Assembly (NCBI GenBank): GCA_010279815.1
Contig: QEOQ01000122.1
Coordinates: 278,146 to 342,145 of the forward strand
Origin: Brachionus plicatilis
Taxonomy: Eukaryota > Rotifera > Eurotatoria > Ploima > Brachionidae
Direction: 5' to 3'
Length of the DNA stretch: 64,000 nt
Shown here: piece by piece, positions 45,128 through 57,874 of the stretch
Layout: every line of letters starts with the position of its first letter
How positions within the stretch are numbered: the first letter of the stretch is position 1
Position numbers and translations under genes: made by a program
Notes under the pieces: model-generated
What the model was told of the DNA's origin: nothing
What the model saw: the letters and a program-made list of their open reading frames with translations, nothing else
Databases searched by the model: none

Positions 45128-45365
45128 AATTTTTTATTTATTTAATTGTTTAATTTATTTAATGATTTAAAGTAAATATGATTGTTTAAATTTGGTTTTT
45201 TAAAATAAAATGATATTTTTTTTTAATTTTAAGAAAAATTTATTGATAAAAATTTTCGATTCGTTTTTGAATAAAAAAAATCAAAAATCTTGTATTAAAT
45301 CATAATCTCATTCTTTTTTTGAGCAAAACCACCGAAGACGAACCAAATAGGCGTCTACTGAGGAA

Positions 45366-45650
45366 TGTATCTTGGTCACATTGGTCTCTGCTTACCAAGG
45401 TCTGATGAAGCAAAGAAAACATTTGATGGTCGACGAGTCCAAGTTTCATCTAAAAGAACAAGTGGAAAAAACCAAGTCTGAATTCAAGCAGCCTCTGCCG
45501 ACACAAAATGGAACAAAAGCCAATTCGACTAGTTCTCAGGCAAAAAAAGAGTCAGTGTCTGTCAAAAAAGAGGCTAGTCAAACTAATGGTAAAAGTGGAA
45601 GTGAAAAGCCGCTTTCGCCAAAAAAAACTGAATAATCAATTTAATTTAAT
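45366..45650 (+). pseudogene. THOC2: Detached THOC2 exon fragment, inverted
   Basis: Encodes [20 protein letters not shown], then [20 protein letters not shown] and up to SGSEKPLSPKKTE before a stop. It matches the last exon of THOC2 (complement of about 48374-48095) with only about six base differences that I could count over roughly 260 bp. It is in opposite orientation to THOC2 and 2 kb beyond its 3' end. No promoter or splice sites go with it. The high identity points to a recent duplication event. Confidence 0.85.
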
Positions 45651-46377
45651 TGTTTTTTTTAGTTCTCTTAAAAACTACATCACCGACTTAAATTAACTTA
45701 AATTTCTATGGTTACACAGTCCAATGTTAAGTCCGAAATTTCATTTTTTTTGAAATTGATTTTGTGAAGTTTAGTACAAAAGAAGAGAACAAAATGATAA
45801 AAAATTGAATAACTTTTTTTCTAAAAGACTTAAATTAGTTCCATTAATGAAATATGATGCACAAAACCTTGAAATTTAGGACTTATTGTTGGGAGGCTCG
45901 AAAAAATTATTTTTATACCTTGAGTTCTAAAAATAGAAAAGCCTTTAAAAGGTTTAGTTCTTTCAGACCCAGTTATTCAATGAAAAAATTGAAATATTTT
46001 TTAAAATTATATTTTAAATTATTCTGAAAGATCATAAAATTGTGCGCATTTTGTGGTTTGACTGATGCTTACATATTGTACAACTAACCAAATTTGACTA
46101 TGGGTAATGTATTTGATGCTTTTTAAGCATATAAGCGTTAAATTCTTCAAAATTTCCAAAAATTGCTTCAAATTCAAAATTTAGAATTTTTGGCATTTTA
46201 TGAAATTTGAAATTTAACATAATATTTATAAAACAACTGTAAGAAATAAAATTCATGTACTTTTTTTTAATTTTTTTTTAATTTTTTTTTACTTTTTTTT
46301 TCATGTAAAATATTTTTTGTAAAAATTCTCAATGCACACAAAAAAAAAATTTCACAACCAAAAAAAAAAATTTTTAG

Positions 46378-46935
46378 ACGTTGTGTGTGAAAATCTGTTT
46401 TTTGGTTTTAATGAGCAGTTTTTTGGTTGTCAAAATACTAGACCCTAAAATGATAAGTTTATTTTACGCATTTAATCTTTTTGAGAAATATTCTTGGATT
46501 AAAATTCTTTAAATGTTAATTTGCATCGTTTTATTAAAATAATGTAAATAAAATAAAGAATTGATGTTATCTTAAAGAATAACATATTCACATAACATCA
46601 ATTCTTTATTTTACAATTTTGGTTAATGTTCTCATCGAGTTAAGCTATGTATTTGCCTAAAACATCGCGATCGATATATTCAAAAACATGCTTACTTTAC
46701 TTTGGGTGAACATAATAGTCAATTAATAGATGGAGCGCGGCGTGGAATGCAAAAAACCATTTTATATTCATATTTTTTTTGTGTGTAATGAGAAATTTTT
46801 TTGTATGTATATTAAAATAAAATTGATTTTATAAAAATTTTAGTAGCTTTGATCTAGAATTTTTTTTTGTGTGTGAAAACCAGTTTTTTGGTTGTGAAAA
46901 CCAGATTTTTGGTTGTCAAAAGACTTTTCCTATCA
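46378..46935. repeat. Direct repeat pair TGTGTGAAAA...TTTTTTGGTTGTCAAAA
   Basis: GTTGTGTGTGAAAATCTGTT ... GCAGTTTTTTGGTTGTCAAA (46380-46435) and TTTGTGTGTGAAAACCAGTT ... AGATTTTTGGTTGTCAAAAG (46866-46922) flank about 430 bp. Between them is a hairpin at 46550-46612 with 21-bp arms AAAATAAAGAATTGATGTTAT. Nature unknown. Confidence 0.5.
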
Positions 46936-47507
46936 TTTTAACTAAAAAAGATAAGCTAAACTATTTTATATAAACTGAAGTTTTGAACATTAATTTTGAT
47001 TATCATGACCGTCAAAGTCGTTTTTAACTTCGACTTTAGGAAAAAAATGCAGGGGAATTGTGTGCAAAATATTAACTAAGAATGTGTGAATTTTTCATTT
47101 CACATTTTACGTACATTATTTAAGTATACTTTTTTTTAAATTAATTTTTAATTTTTCTTTACTGTTTATGAATGAAAACAAAAAACTATGAGTTATGTAA
47201 CATAATAAAATTTTTTTTTCTAATCATAAGCAAACATATCTTGACTTAAATAAGAAACTGAAAATATTATACTTTAAATGTGTAAAAATATAAACTTCAA
47301 TTTTTATTTTAAAAGCCAAAAAATTTAAATAAAATTACCAACATTTATTTATTTCAAAAAAATCAAAATAACTAAGATAATTAAAATTTTATTTTTAAAT
47401 TTAAACAAAAAAAAAAAATAAAGCAACTAATCCATTTAATTAAATTTAATTTATCCATTTAAAAAAAAGAAGAAACTCTAATTATATACACTGATCTGCG
47501 TGACACT

Positions 47508-50500
47508 TTATTTTTTGTCTTTGTAATAACTGGACGAGGACGAAATGCGTCTTTCATCTCTGTGCTTATCATCGATCTTTTTAGACTGACTTCCTTGGTT
47601 ACTACTCTGACTACTGGACGAATATTCTTCATCGTGTTTTTTTGAGCTTCTTTTTGACGAACTTTGATTTTGCTGAGATGACACCTGAGACGACGATGAC
47701 GAAGACGTTTTTTTGCTCTTCTCATCTGATTTGGACCTTTTATGCTGCACATCGCTCAGATCACTCGAATGCTCCCGTTTGCGGTGCTCCTTTTTGCCAG
47801 ACTCTTTAATCTCAATTCTGTCACGTTCACGGCTCGATTTGGCCTTGGACACGCTTCCATCTTCTGTTTTGACTCTCTTTACTTTTTGCTCTCTACTTCC
47901 TCCAAGACTGGGCGATTGAGATCGGGAGTGCTGAGCCCGTCTCGGCGATGAAACCGGCAGATCATCACTAGATACCGAGCTGGTCGGAGAATACACCTGA
48001 TTTTCATTGGCATTGCCATTTTTAGTGGGCGTCAATGGCAATGGCGAAGCAGATGTTCGCTTTGAAGACACTTTGGTTGAAGTCACACTTCCATTTAATT
48101 TTGATTCTTCAGTTTTTTTTGGCGAAGGCGGCTTTTCACTTCCACTTTTACCATTAGTTTGACTAGTCTCTTTTTTGACAGACACTGACTCTTTTTTTGC
48201 CTGAGAACTAGTCGAATTGGCTTTTGTTCCATTTTGTGTCGGCAGAGGCTGCTTGAATTCAGACTTGCTTTTTTCCACTTGTTCTTTTAGGTGAAACTTG
48301 GACTCGTCGACCATCAAATGTTTTCTTTGCTTCATCAGACCTTGGTAAGCAGAGGCCAATGTGAAGATATCTTGACGTTTTTCTTTCTCAATTTGCTTTA
48401 TTTTTTCCACTCTTTTCTCCAAAGCCGAGCAAAAAGCGGTCAGCTTGGGATAAAAAGGCAAAATTTTGGTCAATATGATCAGTGAGTTTCTCATTTGTAA
48501 ATACTCCTCGGACTCCAAGCAAACAATGAAGCTCTTGGTGAGCTTGTAATGCCATTTGTGGCACACATGACGGAAATTTTCGTAGTCAAGCGGCTCTTGT
48601 TTGTTGGATGATGAGGTTGTAGACGCTGCATTGCGGAATACAGTCAAAAATCCAGGATAGTTGGCACATTCTGCCTCGAATATTGCCGAATCCGAATGCC
48701 ATGTCATCACAGTTTCGAGCAGGCCTAGCAAAAATCTGCCGTAGCGCCTTGCCTCGTTGTCTGTCAAACTGCCTATTGAGTAGGATATGTCCGAGAATAT
48801 TCTGTCATAGCAAATTATAGTGCTGAAGTTAGGCGTCTTTAGGCTATGTATTATTTGAATGAACTTGGAGCAGTAGAATGCGTCAATTTGAGTAAATAAG
48901 CACCGTGAGAAGATACAAAGTTGAAGAAAGACAGTTATTGTTTCATTTTTTGTTTTGCTCTCTTAAAAAAAAATTTAGTTTTTAAATTTTAAAATAAATT
49001 TTTCTTAAAGAAATAAAAATGGAATATTTTTTTTATTTATTCAATTCGAGTAAGAACACCAAAAGACGGCGAATAAAAAATTGATTTAAAAATGTTCAAA
49101 ATTTAAATATAGATAAAATACTTCTAATAGGATAAACCAAAGTTGTTTAAAAGTCCCAAAAAAAATTCCAAGTCAGACATTTTTTTTAAATTTGCTAGAT
49201 CAGGCTTATATTTTTATTTAAAATATAAAATATATTTTTATTTATTAAAAATATAGTTGGGGAAATACCCAGGCAGGTTGGAATAGAACCTAGTCCTTCC
49301 TTTCAGCCTAATGATCAAAATACGATAATATAAAATAAGTTAATAATATTGAAAGATATCATTTAAAGAAGAGTAAATAATTAAGATAAAAAAAAATTTT
49401 AAAAAAATAGATTTAATGTTTGACATGTTTTGAAATGTTTGAATAATTATAGGACTATTAAAATTTAAAAAAAGAAAAAAAGAATTAATACCGTATTCCC
49501 TCGTTCGATATTGCAGCCTCAGAATCCGAAACACAACTTTGACGCAGGCAATAAACACCATCTCGCCCATGTTAAAACATTCTTAACTTACGCCGCATGC
49601 GTCAAAGTTGTGTTTCGAGTCTTGACCCACGTTGAAAGTAAAGATTTTTAATTTAATGCAGCATTAACAATAGAGTTTCTGTCAAAAATAAAAAAAATAT
49701 TTTTTTGAATTATGCATTTGATGCAGCATCACAAATTAAACAGAAAAAAAAAATTAAAAATGAATTTTTTTATTATTCGATTAAAAAAAATACTAAAATT
49801 TGATTTTTTACGCGGCATTACTATTTAGAAAAATTTAAAATTGACTAGAAAAATATGGTAAATATTTTAAAAAATAATAAAAATTAAATATCGAGTCGAA
49901 ATAACTATGAGAATTAAAAAAACAAGAGTTAATCACTTGAAGTTTTTGTCTTTTTATTTTTGAACCTTTAGGTCTACCTCATCTTTTTACAACCCCTGCA
50001 TTGTCTAAGTTTACTTGACTTGTTTCTTCCTGTGTTGATATATTTGACGATATATTTTAGATGAAAACAATGAAGAAGCAACACCTGAAACAATCGAAAT
50101 GAATACTATAGTAACTACTCAACAAAGTGCATCATCAACAAATTCATCATCATCAGTCGATAGACTAACTTTATGTCATAGTCCAATTTCAGTTTATCAA
50201 GGAAATGGTCCAACCACCTCCAGTTTAACAAATCAAATAATTTAACTTCAATATAAGACGTTCCTGGAGTTCGCATCTTTGTCAAGGTCAATCAACATTT
50301 GATGATAAATTTTTGATGTAGCGCTATTGTTAATGCTGCATTAAATTAAAAATCTTTACTTTCAACGTGGGTCAAGACCCGAAACACAACTTTGACGCAT
50401 GCGGTGTAAGTTAAGAATGTTTTAACATGGGCGAGATGGTGTTTATTGCCTGCGTCAAAGTTGTGTTTCGGGTTCTTAGGCTGCAATATCGAACGAGGGA

Positions 50501-53500
50501 ATCGGTAGTATAATCCAATAGAAAGATAAATCATGTGAAAAAAAATTAGCATATTTATATTGCTAGATCATGCTTCATATCAAAAAATTTATATACTCTT
50601 GGGTTGTCTAATGCAATAGATTTTCCTTTTATCAGAATTTTTTTGCAATCTTAGCATAAATGTCTTCACAATATTCAAAAATTTAAAGTCTTTGCTTGGA
50701 CTTTTGAAAAATAAGAAAAATCCGGACTTGGACTTGACTTGAGACTTGTGACTTTTAAACAACTCTGGGATAAACCACCAATAATTAAGTCATTATTGGT
50801 TTCCTTGCATCTTTTCTGGTTTTAAGAGCGCAATAAGAGAACTTTTGCCTGCTTGACCTTGTTTTAGTTGACCTCTGATCCTTTTTACCATTTCAGATTC
50901 TGACAGCACTTCAAATATGGAAAAGTAAATCTTTGGTAAATACGGGCTTTATAAAGATGGAATATAGTAATCAAAGCAGTAAAATTTTATCTGATGAAAA
51001 ATCTATAGTAAAAAGTTCTCACATACTTTTCTTTTTTTTGATTGATTTTTAATTTTTCCGAAATTGTATTAAAATTGTATAAAATTTATTTCATTTATTT
51101 TCAGAGTTGTATAAAAGTCATAGGTTATGACTTGACTTTTAAAAAGATGTCTAAAATAAAATTAAATTTTCTGGATTTTTTTTGCTGAAATTATATTTTT
51201 TATATTAAGATTACTTCAAGGAATTAAATTTTGAAGTTAAAGTTTAGTGGGTGAGGATTAAAAACAAATAAAGAGACATTTAAATACATAAAAAATGTGA
51301 TTCACGCATAAAAAGAAAACTTGAACATTTTTTCATTAAAAAGAGTTAATATCAAAAAAATTTTAAGTGAAAATCAATTAAGAAAGTTAAGAACACATTT
51401 AGTAAATGAAAAAAGAATTTTTATGTGTTAATTTACATTTAAAAAAATGTTTTTTACAGATTTTGTTTTTTGCGCTGTTTTTTTAGTTTCAATTTTGTTT
51501 ATTTGTTTTTAATCCTCACCCAAATTTTTAAAATTATTTTTGCAAAAGCAGAAAATTAGCTTTAAAAATGCAACATATTTGAAAAAAAAAAAATTAAATT
51601 CCTCCCAAATTTTCACAATTTTTGCAGATACTAACTTAAAGATTAAAAAAATTGAATCGTTATTGCTAATTTTATTGCTTTCATTCATTCATTTTGCTTT
51701 TTCTAAATTTTTAATAAATTATCCTAAAATAATTTTCTATTAATAAAAAGTATTTAGTCAAAAGCCAACTAAACCTGTCTAAAAATAGCTCAATTTTTTT
51801 AAATAAATTTTAATGACTTTTCTACCCGGCCTGAACTAAGTATAAAAAAATCAAATAAAACTTACTTTGAGGAAACCAAAAGTCCTTTTCTTTTTCGAAT
51901 CGAGCCCTTACATGCAGAACATGATCCTTTTGCTTGCTCTCTTCCTCATTCAATTTTTCCAACATAATATTCAATTTCTCTTTTTCTTTTTTTTTCTTAG
52001 TCGAAGTCAAGTCCATGTTATCATCGAGCGCGTTCAACTTCTGCTTCAAACTAGCTCTTTGCTTTTCATATGCTGAACTAGGCACATAGCAATCGCTCAT
52101 TGACAAAGTCCAAAAAGTTGTGTAAAACAGCGGTGATATGTCCTCCCAGATTTTAGATGGGTGCAAACTTTTTGCCAAGTCAATAACTGGCTGCATCACA
52201 TGCTCAATTGACTCCAAGTATCGCTGGGTTTTTGACGGCTTGTCAGCCGACTTGTTGTTGCGATCCACGCGCCTAAACTCGTCATACTTTGACTGAATAT
52301 GATGTGAATACATTGGCCGAGACAAGAAAAAAGCAATGTCTGGTGACACATGATAATCTTGGACAAGTTCATCTATCTTGGGAAATATGTGAATGTACTC
52401 TTCGGTGGTAAGGGTCGATGACAAAAATTGACTAAACTGAACCAACGAGTCCTGAGACTGGTCATAAAAGGACCCGATCAATTTTAAATGTGTCTTTTCT
52501 GACTCGGGCAAGAACATTTGCTTTTGTCTCTCTTCAGCGTCCTGAAACACAATGTAATCTCTCTGCTGGGACAACAAAATGCACAATGGAAGTATCAGGC
52601 CGTGATCGGCCAACGCTTCCTTTAGTCTATTGGCACATTTTTTTATGTTTCTAATTGGATTGAAGTATCCAGCTTCTTGTCTTAGAAGATCACCTCCGGC
52701 CATGGCCTCCAGTTGTAAGTCGTTCACCTCAGACAAAACCTCAATGCCACTCATTTTTTGAACTATTTCTTGAAGGATCAGCAAATCGTGGCTTTTTTTC
52801 ATCTTCAGTTGATCGATTACATACTGAATCATTGCAATTAGCTCAATTGGATATTTTTTGAATGTAAGTGCGCAGAAATTGGCTATGCTTTGTAGCCATG
52901 AGGATATGTTGGTGGAGTCGTGCTTCATTTTGTCTTTGTCTGGGTCAGATAAGGCGACTATGATCGAAAATGACAAAACGTCATAGGAAAGTGGTGTCAT
53001 AAATTTGAGAGATTCAACTACAGGTAGAATAAAATTATCAAAACGCTGAATTTGAGCGAGGATGTAATCGCAAACGATTATTGGATTGTTGTGGCTCAAT
53101 TTTCCAATTTGTCTACCATGAATTTTTACATTTTCTTTTGTCAGGCGTCTTCAAATAAAGAAAAAAAATTTTTTTTAAATTTAAATTTTTTCTTAACATT
53201 TTTTTATTTAGTTCTAATTAAAATTTTCATCATTAGGAAAGTTATTTGCCTTGCCATTCTTATGATTATTTTTTAATTTTGTTGTTCAAAAAATGCTTTG
53301 AATTTAGTGCAAGATATTTGTTAATTTGTATTGTGTTTCAAACCGTACACGAAAATATTAATTTAGAGTTAAAAAACCCTCTGTCAGACCCATTAATCTC
53401 AATGTTATTTTTAAAAATAACGATGCTGAATTTTTAATTCTAATGAATTTAGATTTTAAAAATATTTACTATTTTTAAATGGGGCCTAATTTAAATCCCA

Positions 53501-56500
53501 AATCGTTTTGCCCTCAAAGTATGAGACATGTTTAGCATGCTATAATTTTAAATAAATTTTGACTTAAGAATGAAAAAGAACTGAAAAAAATTTTGTTTTT
53601 TTGTAATTTTAAGTTCATTTTTTTTGAAAGGTCCATCATTTTGGTCATCGTTAAATCTTATTTAATAAATTGAAACCTATTCTTATAAATTAAAATTTTT
53701 TCAAATGAAAAATATCTAACTTGATTAAGTAAAAAAAAATCAGTTATTTTTATGATTTGCATCTAGAACTAAAAAATTTATATTTTAACTTTTAAATAAA
53801 ATCTTTTTATTTATTCTATTTATTTGTTTATCTGTGACGAGTAAAAGTCCTTTCAAATTAAAAAAAAAATTCAAAAATCAAAAATAAATTAAGTTTTAAT
53901 TAAGAAAAGTTAGGGAAAAAATAAAAAATTAAAATGAAATAAGACAAAAACAAGTGTTATAGAATTTCTATAAAAAAGATCTAGTTTAAAATATTAATTT
54001 TCTTTATATTTTAAAGGATTTTTTAGTTTATTTAATTTTAATATAGAGATAAGTGCTATAAATAAAGATGAATTTCTATTAATTCAGACGGATTTTTGTT
54101 AAAATAGTGGTGCTTATTAAATCAAAGAAAAGTTTATTGAAATAGCGGAAATTTTATTAAAAATAGGGGTGTTTTTAATAAATAAAAAATTATTTGCCTT
54201 TTTTAAATTCCTAGCTGTTAAATCAACTTTATTTTATTTTCATTATTATAAGCTCATCTATTAATTTATATTAATTGTGTTAAAAAATAAATAAATTTTT
54301 TTTTAAATTCGTATTCAAATCGAAGATCGTACCCTTTTGAATTAATCTATGTAATTTAAATTTTTTTTTGTTAATGCCAGAAATTAAATAAAATGATTAA
54401 ATTAAATTTTACCAACAAACCCTATTTAAAAATTTTTAAAATAAATTAGAAAAATCCGACCAAAATATTCATTTTAACCCGTGATTGTGAATTTTTTTAT
54501 TATAATTCGAAAAAAAAAATTTTTCTGAGTTATAAATATTTCCTTTTTTAAATATCTGATTTTAATTGAAAAGCTAAAAATTAAAAATCACAGCTTACTT
54601 TAGTAAATATTTTATTTTTTCTTGACAATCAGCTCTGGCCCGAATCAACAGCGGAAAGTGTTTGTATGTGCTTAATCTCCAATTGTTGTATAAATTATAT
54701 CTCATCTCATACGGAAACAATTTCATCAAGTTCCACAACTCAATGGCAAGACATGGATTCATTTGTATCATTGACAAAGAGGGCAAAAATATTTCATTCA
54801 ACAAGGTGTAAATTTGATTGTAAAATTCCAGTTCAATTTTATCCAACTGCTTCAAAAGTTGACTCGAGTCGACTTTTTTGACCTCTTGCTCTTCGTCCGG
54901 ACTGGGCGTCGACTCTTTGTGTCCATTTGTGACCGTAAACTTTTTAGAATCCATAAAAGAAATGCAGATACGAATTAATTTCGTAAACAGAATCGAGTCG
55001 TAGGCAAGACTAGGACCCAGAGACAACAAAATGGGAAGAATCACATTTATGAACTCCTCTAAAATCTCACATGGCGACACTTCATTACTCTTGGCATCGT
55101 TCAGCAGTTTTGTACGCATGTACTTGGACAACAAATTGTACTTTTTGTACATTTTGTCAATAAACAAGCGGTCTATTGACTTGCAGATCGATTTTGACTG
55201 ATCCACATGCAATGCCAAGTACCACTGGGGCAAATTTTCAATCAACTTTACGGCATTCTTAAAATCTCCAATTGAAATTAAATTTTTTAATAAATTTATT
55301 TTTTGATTTTCTAGTTTTTTTGTTTCTTTGTAATCTTTGATTTGTTGTTGAACACTAGAGGACACTTGAACACTGGTTATGTTGGCAGAGGATTTGGAAG
55401 TGGGCGCATCATCAAGCTGACTCGACACTGACTCGTTACCAGTGCTCTCTGACAAATTAATTGAGGTCAGTCTTTTGGAGTATTGTCTGGCAGCCTCAAA
55501 GTCTTCTTTGTAAGACTTGGCTATTTGTTGCTCGGTTGGATACAAGTGGGGAAGCAAGTCGTTCAAGTCGATCAAACGATGCTTTAGTAGATAGGACGTG
55601 ACCAAGTACAGACTGTCCGAGGACGGCTGTTCGTCGCTATTCTGGTTCATTTGGTGCAGTGATTGGTATTTGAATCCAATTATTTGGCAAATGGTGTCAT
55701 CGTCGGCTTTGTAGTGTTTGAGCAAGGCCAGAAATGTGTCGTACATCTGAGGGTTGTTCTCGAAAGATTCCAGAATTATATCCAACACTCGGTTCGGGTC
55801 CAGATTAAAGCAACCGATCAGTGATTGAATACTTTCGAGCAGTTTGCTGTCAAGTGCTGACTGGCCAAGTTCAGATATCAATTTACTATAGCCCTCGGAC
55901 TCCTCTCTTAATAAATTAAATTTTTGTTGCTTATAGCTTAAAAAATAAATAAATAATTATTAAAATTTTTATTTTTTTTTTATTTTTTTTAACTTACAAT
56001 AGACGCGTTTTTATTTTGATGTATTTTTGATTGAATACTTCTTTTTTGGCAATGAGCTTTAAGCTTTCCAATGTTTCGATTTCCAAGCGTTCTTTGAGCA
56101 TGTCATCGCCCACTATTGGCTGTGTAATAAAGATCATTTGTTGTTCTCTTCAATTAAGTGTTTATCCAAGCTTACTCGTATTGATTGCAGCAGTGAGTAG
56201 AATTTGTCTCGTTTGTCTACCGGGTTAGTGTCAGTTTCACTTGAGCTGATTTGCACTTGCTGCTTGGTACTTGCCACAAATGATCCAATCTCAACATCTA
56301 TTATTCATAAATTTTAATTAGTTTAGTGCTTTTTAACTAGAAGCCATTTGGAGAACGCCGTTCGCTGGGTTGAACACATGCAGCCATAAGCCAAACAAGC
56401 GTGTTCTTAAAAAAAGCTCAAATTGATTTTTTTTTTTGATTGCTGGTCGATTTAGTTTACCTTTTATTGAGCCTTAGATCAACATATTCTCCAAATGATG

Positions 56501-56813
56501 CACAAAGGTTTAATAGTTACCGATCAAACTAATAACATCAGCCAGTAATGACACGAAATGTTTGCCATGTAATTCCTGAATAAGAGAAAAAAGTTGATTT
56601 TAAATTTTAATAAAATTTTAATGATGTTAAATTACTTTTTTTTCGTTTAAAAAAGACACTAGTTGTTCTTGTTTGAGCTGTCCATCGATCGATCGCCAAA
56701 TAGATTCAATTAGTTGACTTTTAATCTCTTTAAAAATGAAATTAAGTTTGTTGATAAGAAAATATTTTTTTTTAACTAGTACCGTCTTCCTTAAGCTGAT
56801 CGGCGAGAATCAT
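47508..56813 (-). CDS. THOC2: THO complex subunit 2
   Basis: Eight exons on the minus strand join in one frame to 1498 aa: 56813-56783, 56727-56636, 56575-56521, 56297-56176, 56119-55998, 55936-54599, 53148-51866 and 48961-47508. Introns are GT-AG, from 55 nt to 2.9 kb. THOC2 is the large scaffold of the THO/TREX complex, which couples transcription to mRNA export in the nucleus. Diagnostic stretches: [107 protein letters not shown] and [17 protein letters not shown]. The last about 270 residues are a low-complexity Ser/Lys/Arg tail ending SSSYYKDKK, as in other THOC2 proteins. Human THOC2 is about 100 residues longer. The start is uncertain: the ATG at 56811-56813 skips about 35 N-terminal residues found in vertebrates, so a further 5' exon may exist. 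Confidence 0.93.
49491..50505. mobile_element. Nested element with about 185-bp inverted repeats
   Basis: Arms run from CCGTATTCCCTCGTTCGATA through CATCTCGCCCATGTTAAAAC to TTTAATGCAGCATTAACAAT (about 49491-49675), and inverted at about 50321-50505, with few mismatches. The GC content is above the surroundings. The central part holds a protein-like stretch (50060-50244) and, on the minus strand near 49930-50010, an AT-hook-like [13 protein letters not shown] broken by a TGA. Long TIRs suggest a MULE or fold-back class. The target duplication is not clear beyond TA. Confidence 0.7.
50059..50244 (+). pseudogene. Exon-like open stretch within the nested element
   Basis: After an acceptor-like ATATTTTAG, the frame reads [20 protein letters not shown] then [20 protein letters not shown] and [18 protein letters not shown] to a stop. 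It is a Ser/Thr-rich, disordered protein end without recognised homology. Its phase and acceptor suggest a captured last exon of a host gene or of the element's own gene. Confidence 0.4.
51104..51160 (+). repeat. Solo terminus of the CAGAGTTGTTTA family
   Basis: CAGAGTTGTATAAAAGTCAT followed by GTTATGACTTGACTTTTAAA. It lies in THOC2 intron 7. No partner end was identified. Confidence 0.5.
53149..54598. other. THOC2 intron 6, no structure seen
   Basis: AT-rich intron of 1450 bp between the exons encoding YLLK and RLTKENV. No transposon ends or exons were detected in it. Confidence 0.5.
56298..56520. other. THOC2 intron 3 with a GC-richer segment
   Basis: Intron of 223 bp. Its middle (56340-56410, GGAGAACGCCGTTCGCTGGG and onward) is GC-richer and opens on the minus strand as [20 protein letters not shown]. 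It also has GT-AG-like sub-boundaries. I leave it intronic because the flanking exons join exactly in the family reading (SLI-DVEIG) without it, and it has no acceptor on its upstream side. Confidence 0.5.
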
Positions 56814-57874
56814 TTTCGTCTTAAGATCTTCTTGGGTTAAAATTGAATCAAGTTTTTACACTTTTTTTTTATGAAGAATTTCTTTTTTTTTTTATTGTAA
56901 GAGAGTTTATTATAATGAAAAAATATGCGCTGTTTTTATTTTATAGAATTTTGCAATATTAAAATTTAGCTTTTTATTTTAATTTTGATAAAAAATTTTG
57001 CAAATTTAACTTAATTATTTATCAAAATACAATTTAAAAGTGGAAATTTTACTATTTTAAATAGTTCTAATGTTTTATTTATTCAAGTGATACAAAATTT
57101 AGTCGAAAACTAATTTTTTTTAAGTGATAATCATTATCTATTCCTAAAATTCTAACATTATTATATATTTGAATAATTTCTTAAGAGATTGGCTTTCACA
57201 TTTCATGTGTATTTTTCCATCAGTATCTTCTTATTTTTGAATATTGAATATTTTTTCAAAATATAATTTTCACTCTATTTTATGTTTAATGTAACTCGTT
57301 TTTTGAAGAAAAATAATACTTAAATAAACTTTATTATTCTAATTTAATTTATAATCTTTATTTAATTAAAAATGCTAAAAATGATTAGCAGACACAATAT
57401 TTGTCATTATTCAAATATGAAATATTAAAGATTGAAAATTAAATAATATTTTGACAGACAAAAAAGAAATTATTTATTTGTTAATTCGTATTGAGCTATC
57501 ACTCCTTGAGAATAAAAAAAACTAAATAATAAACAATCATAAGTAGTGATAGAGCAAACCGCTACATTTGGCGGACAGTTTTTAGCATTCATTTGGCCAG
57601 TCAGCTGGGCGGTCAAATGGTAAATTGAATTTTTTCAAAATTGAATTTCAATTTATTTCAATTTTAGCTTTATCATCAAATAAATCGCTTGTTTGAACTC
57701 CTTTTTTTTTGCCTTAATTTGTTTTCTTGAGTTGACTAGTTTTGATTTGTGTTACTCAATTTTATAACATCCCTGAAATCTGAGATTGTGTCTCTTATTT
57801 GCTTTTCGGCCTTCAATAAAGACATTTCTTTAAATTTCTTTAAAGTCAACTAAATATATGGGAAATTAAAAGTA
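56814..57874. other. 5' flank of THOC2 and intergenic
   Basis: Probable THOC2 promoter region. The frame stays open for about 15 codons upstream of the chosen ATG (KLDSILTQEDLKTK), so a missed 5' exon boundary near 56858 is possible. The rest is AT-rich without genes. Confidence 0.45.

Larger units (their letters stand above)
45128..47507. other. Region between two convergent genes, with a THOC2 fragment and repeats
   Basis: Contains the THOC2 fragment (45366-45650), a half MITE at about 45765-45870 (GTGAAGTTTAGTACAAAAGA, then AACTTTTTTTCTAAAAGAC), a hairpin (46550-46612) and two copies of a TTTTTTGGTTGTCAAAA repeat. No independent gene is seen. Confidence 0.45.
49138..50767. mobile_element. 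hAT-like element in THOC2 intron 7, with perfect 8-bp target duplication
   Basis: Left end CAAAGTTGTTTAAAAGTCCC; right end GACTTTTAAACAACTCTG with GTCCGGACTTGG-like subterminal sequence inside. Identical octamers GGATAAAC flank it (49130-49137 and 50768-50775). The octamer is not low-complexity, so this is good proof of transposition and of the 8-bp duplication of this family. No transposase is encoded. A long-TIR element is nested at 49491-50505. Confidence 0.85.

Noticed and set aside
49340..49570. Minus-strand ORF of 76 aa and the similar one at 50346-50552
   Set aside because: Both are translations of the two inverted arms of the nested element and read the same sequence.
56340..56410. 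Possible extra THOC2 exon ([14 protein letters not shown])
   Set aside because: The family sequence runs straight from ADVISLI to DVEIG across neighbouring exons, and the upstream partial ORF has no acceptor site. Kept as intron.
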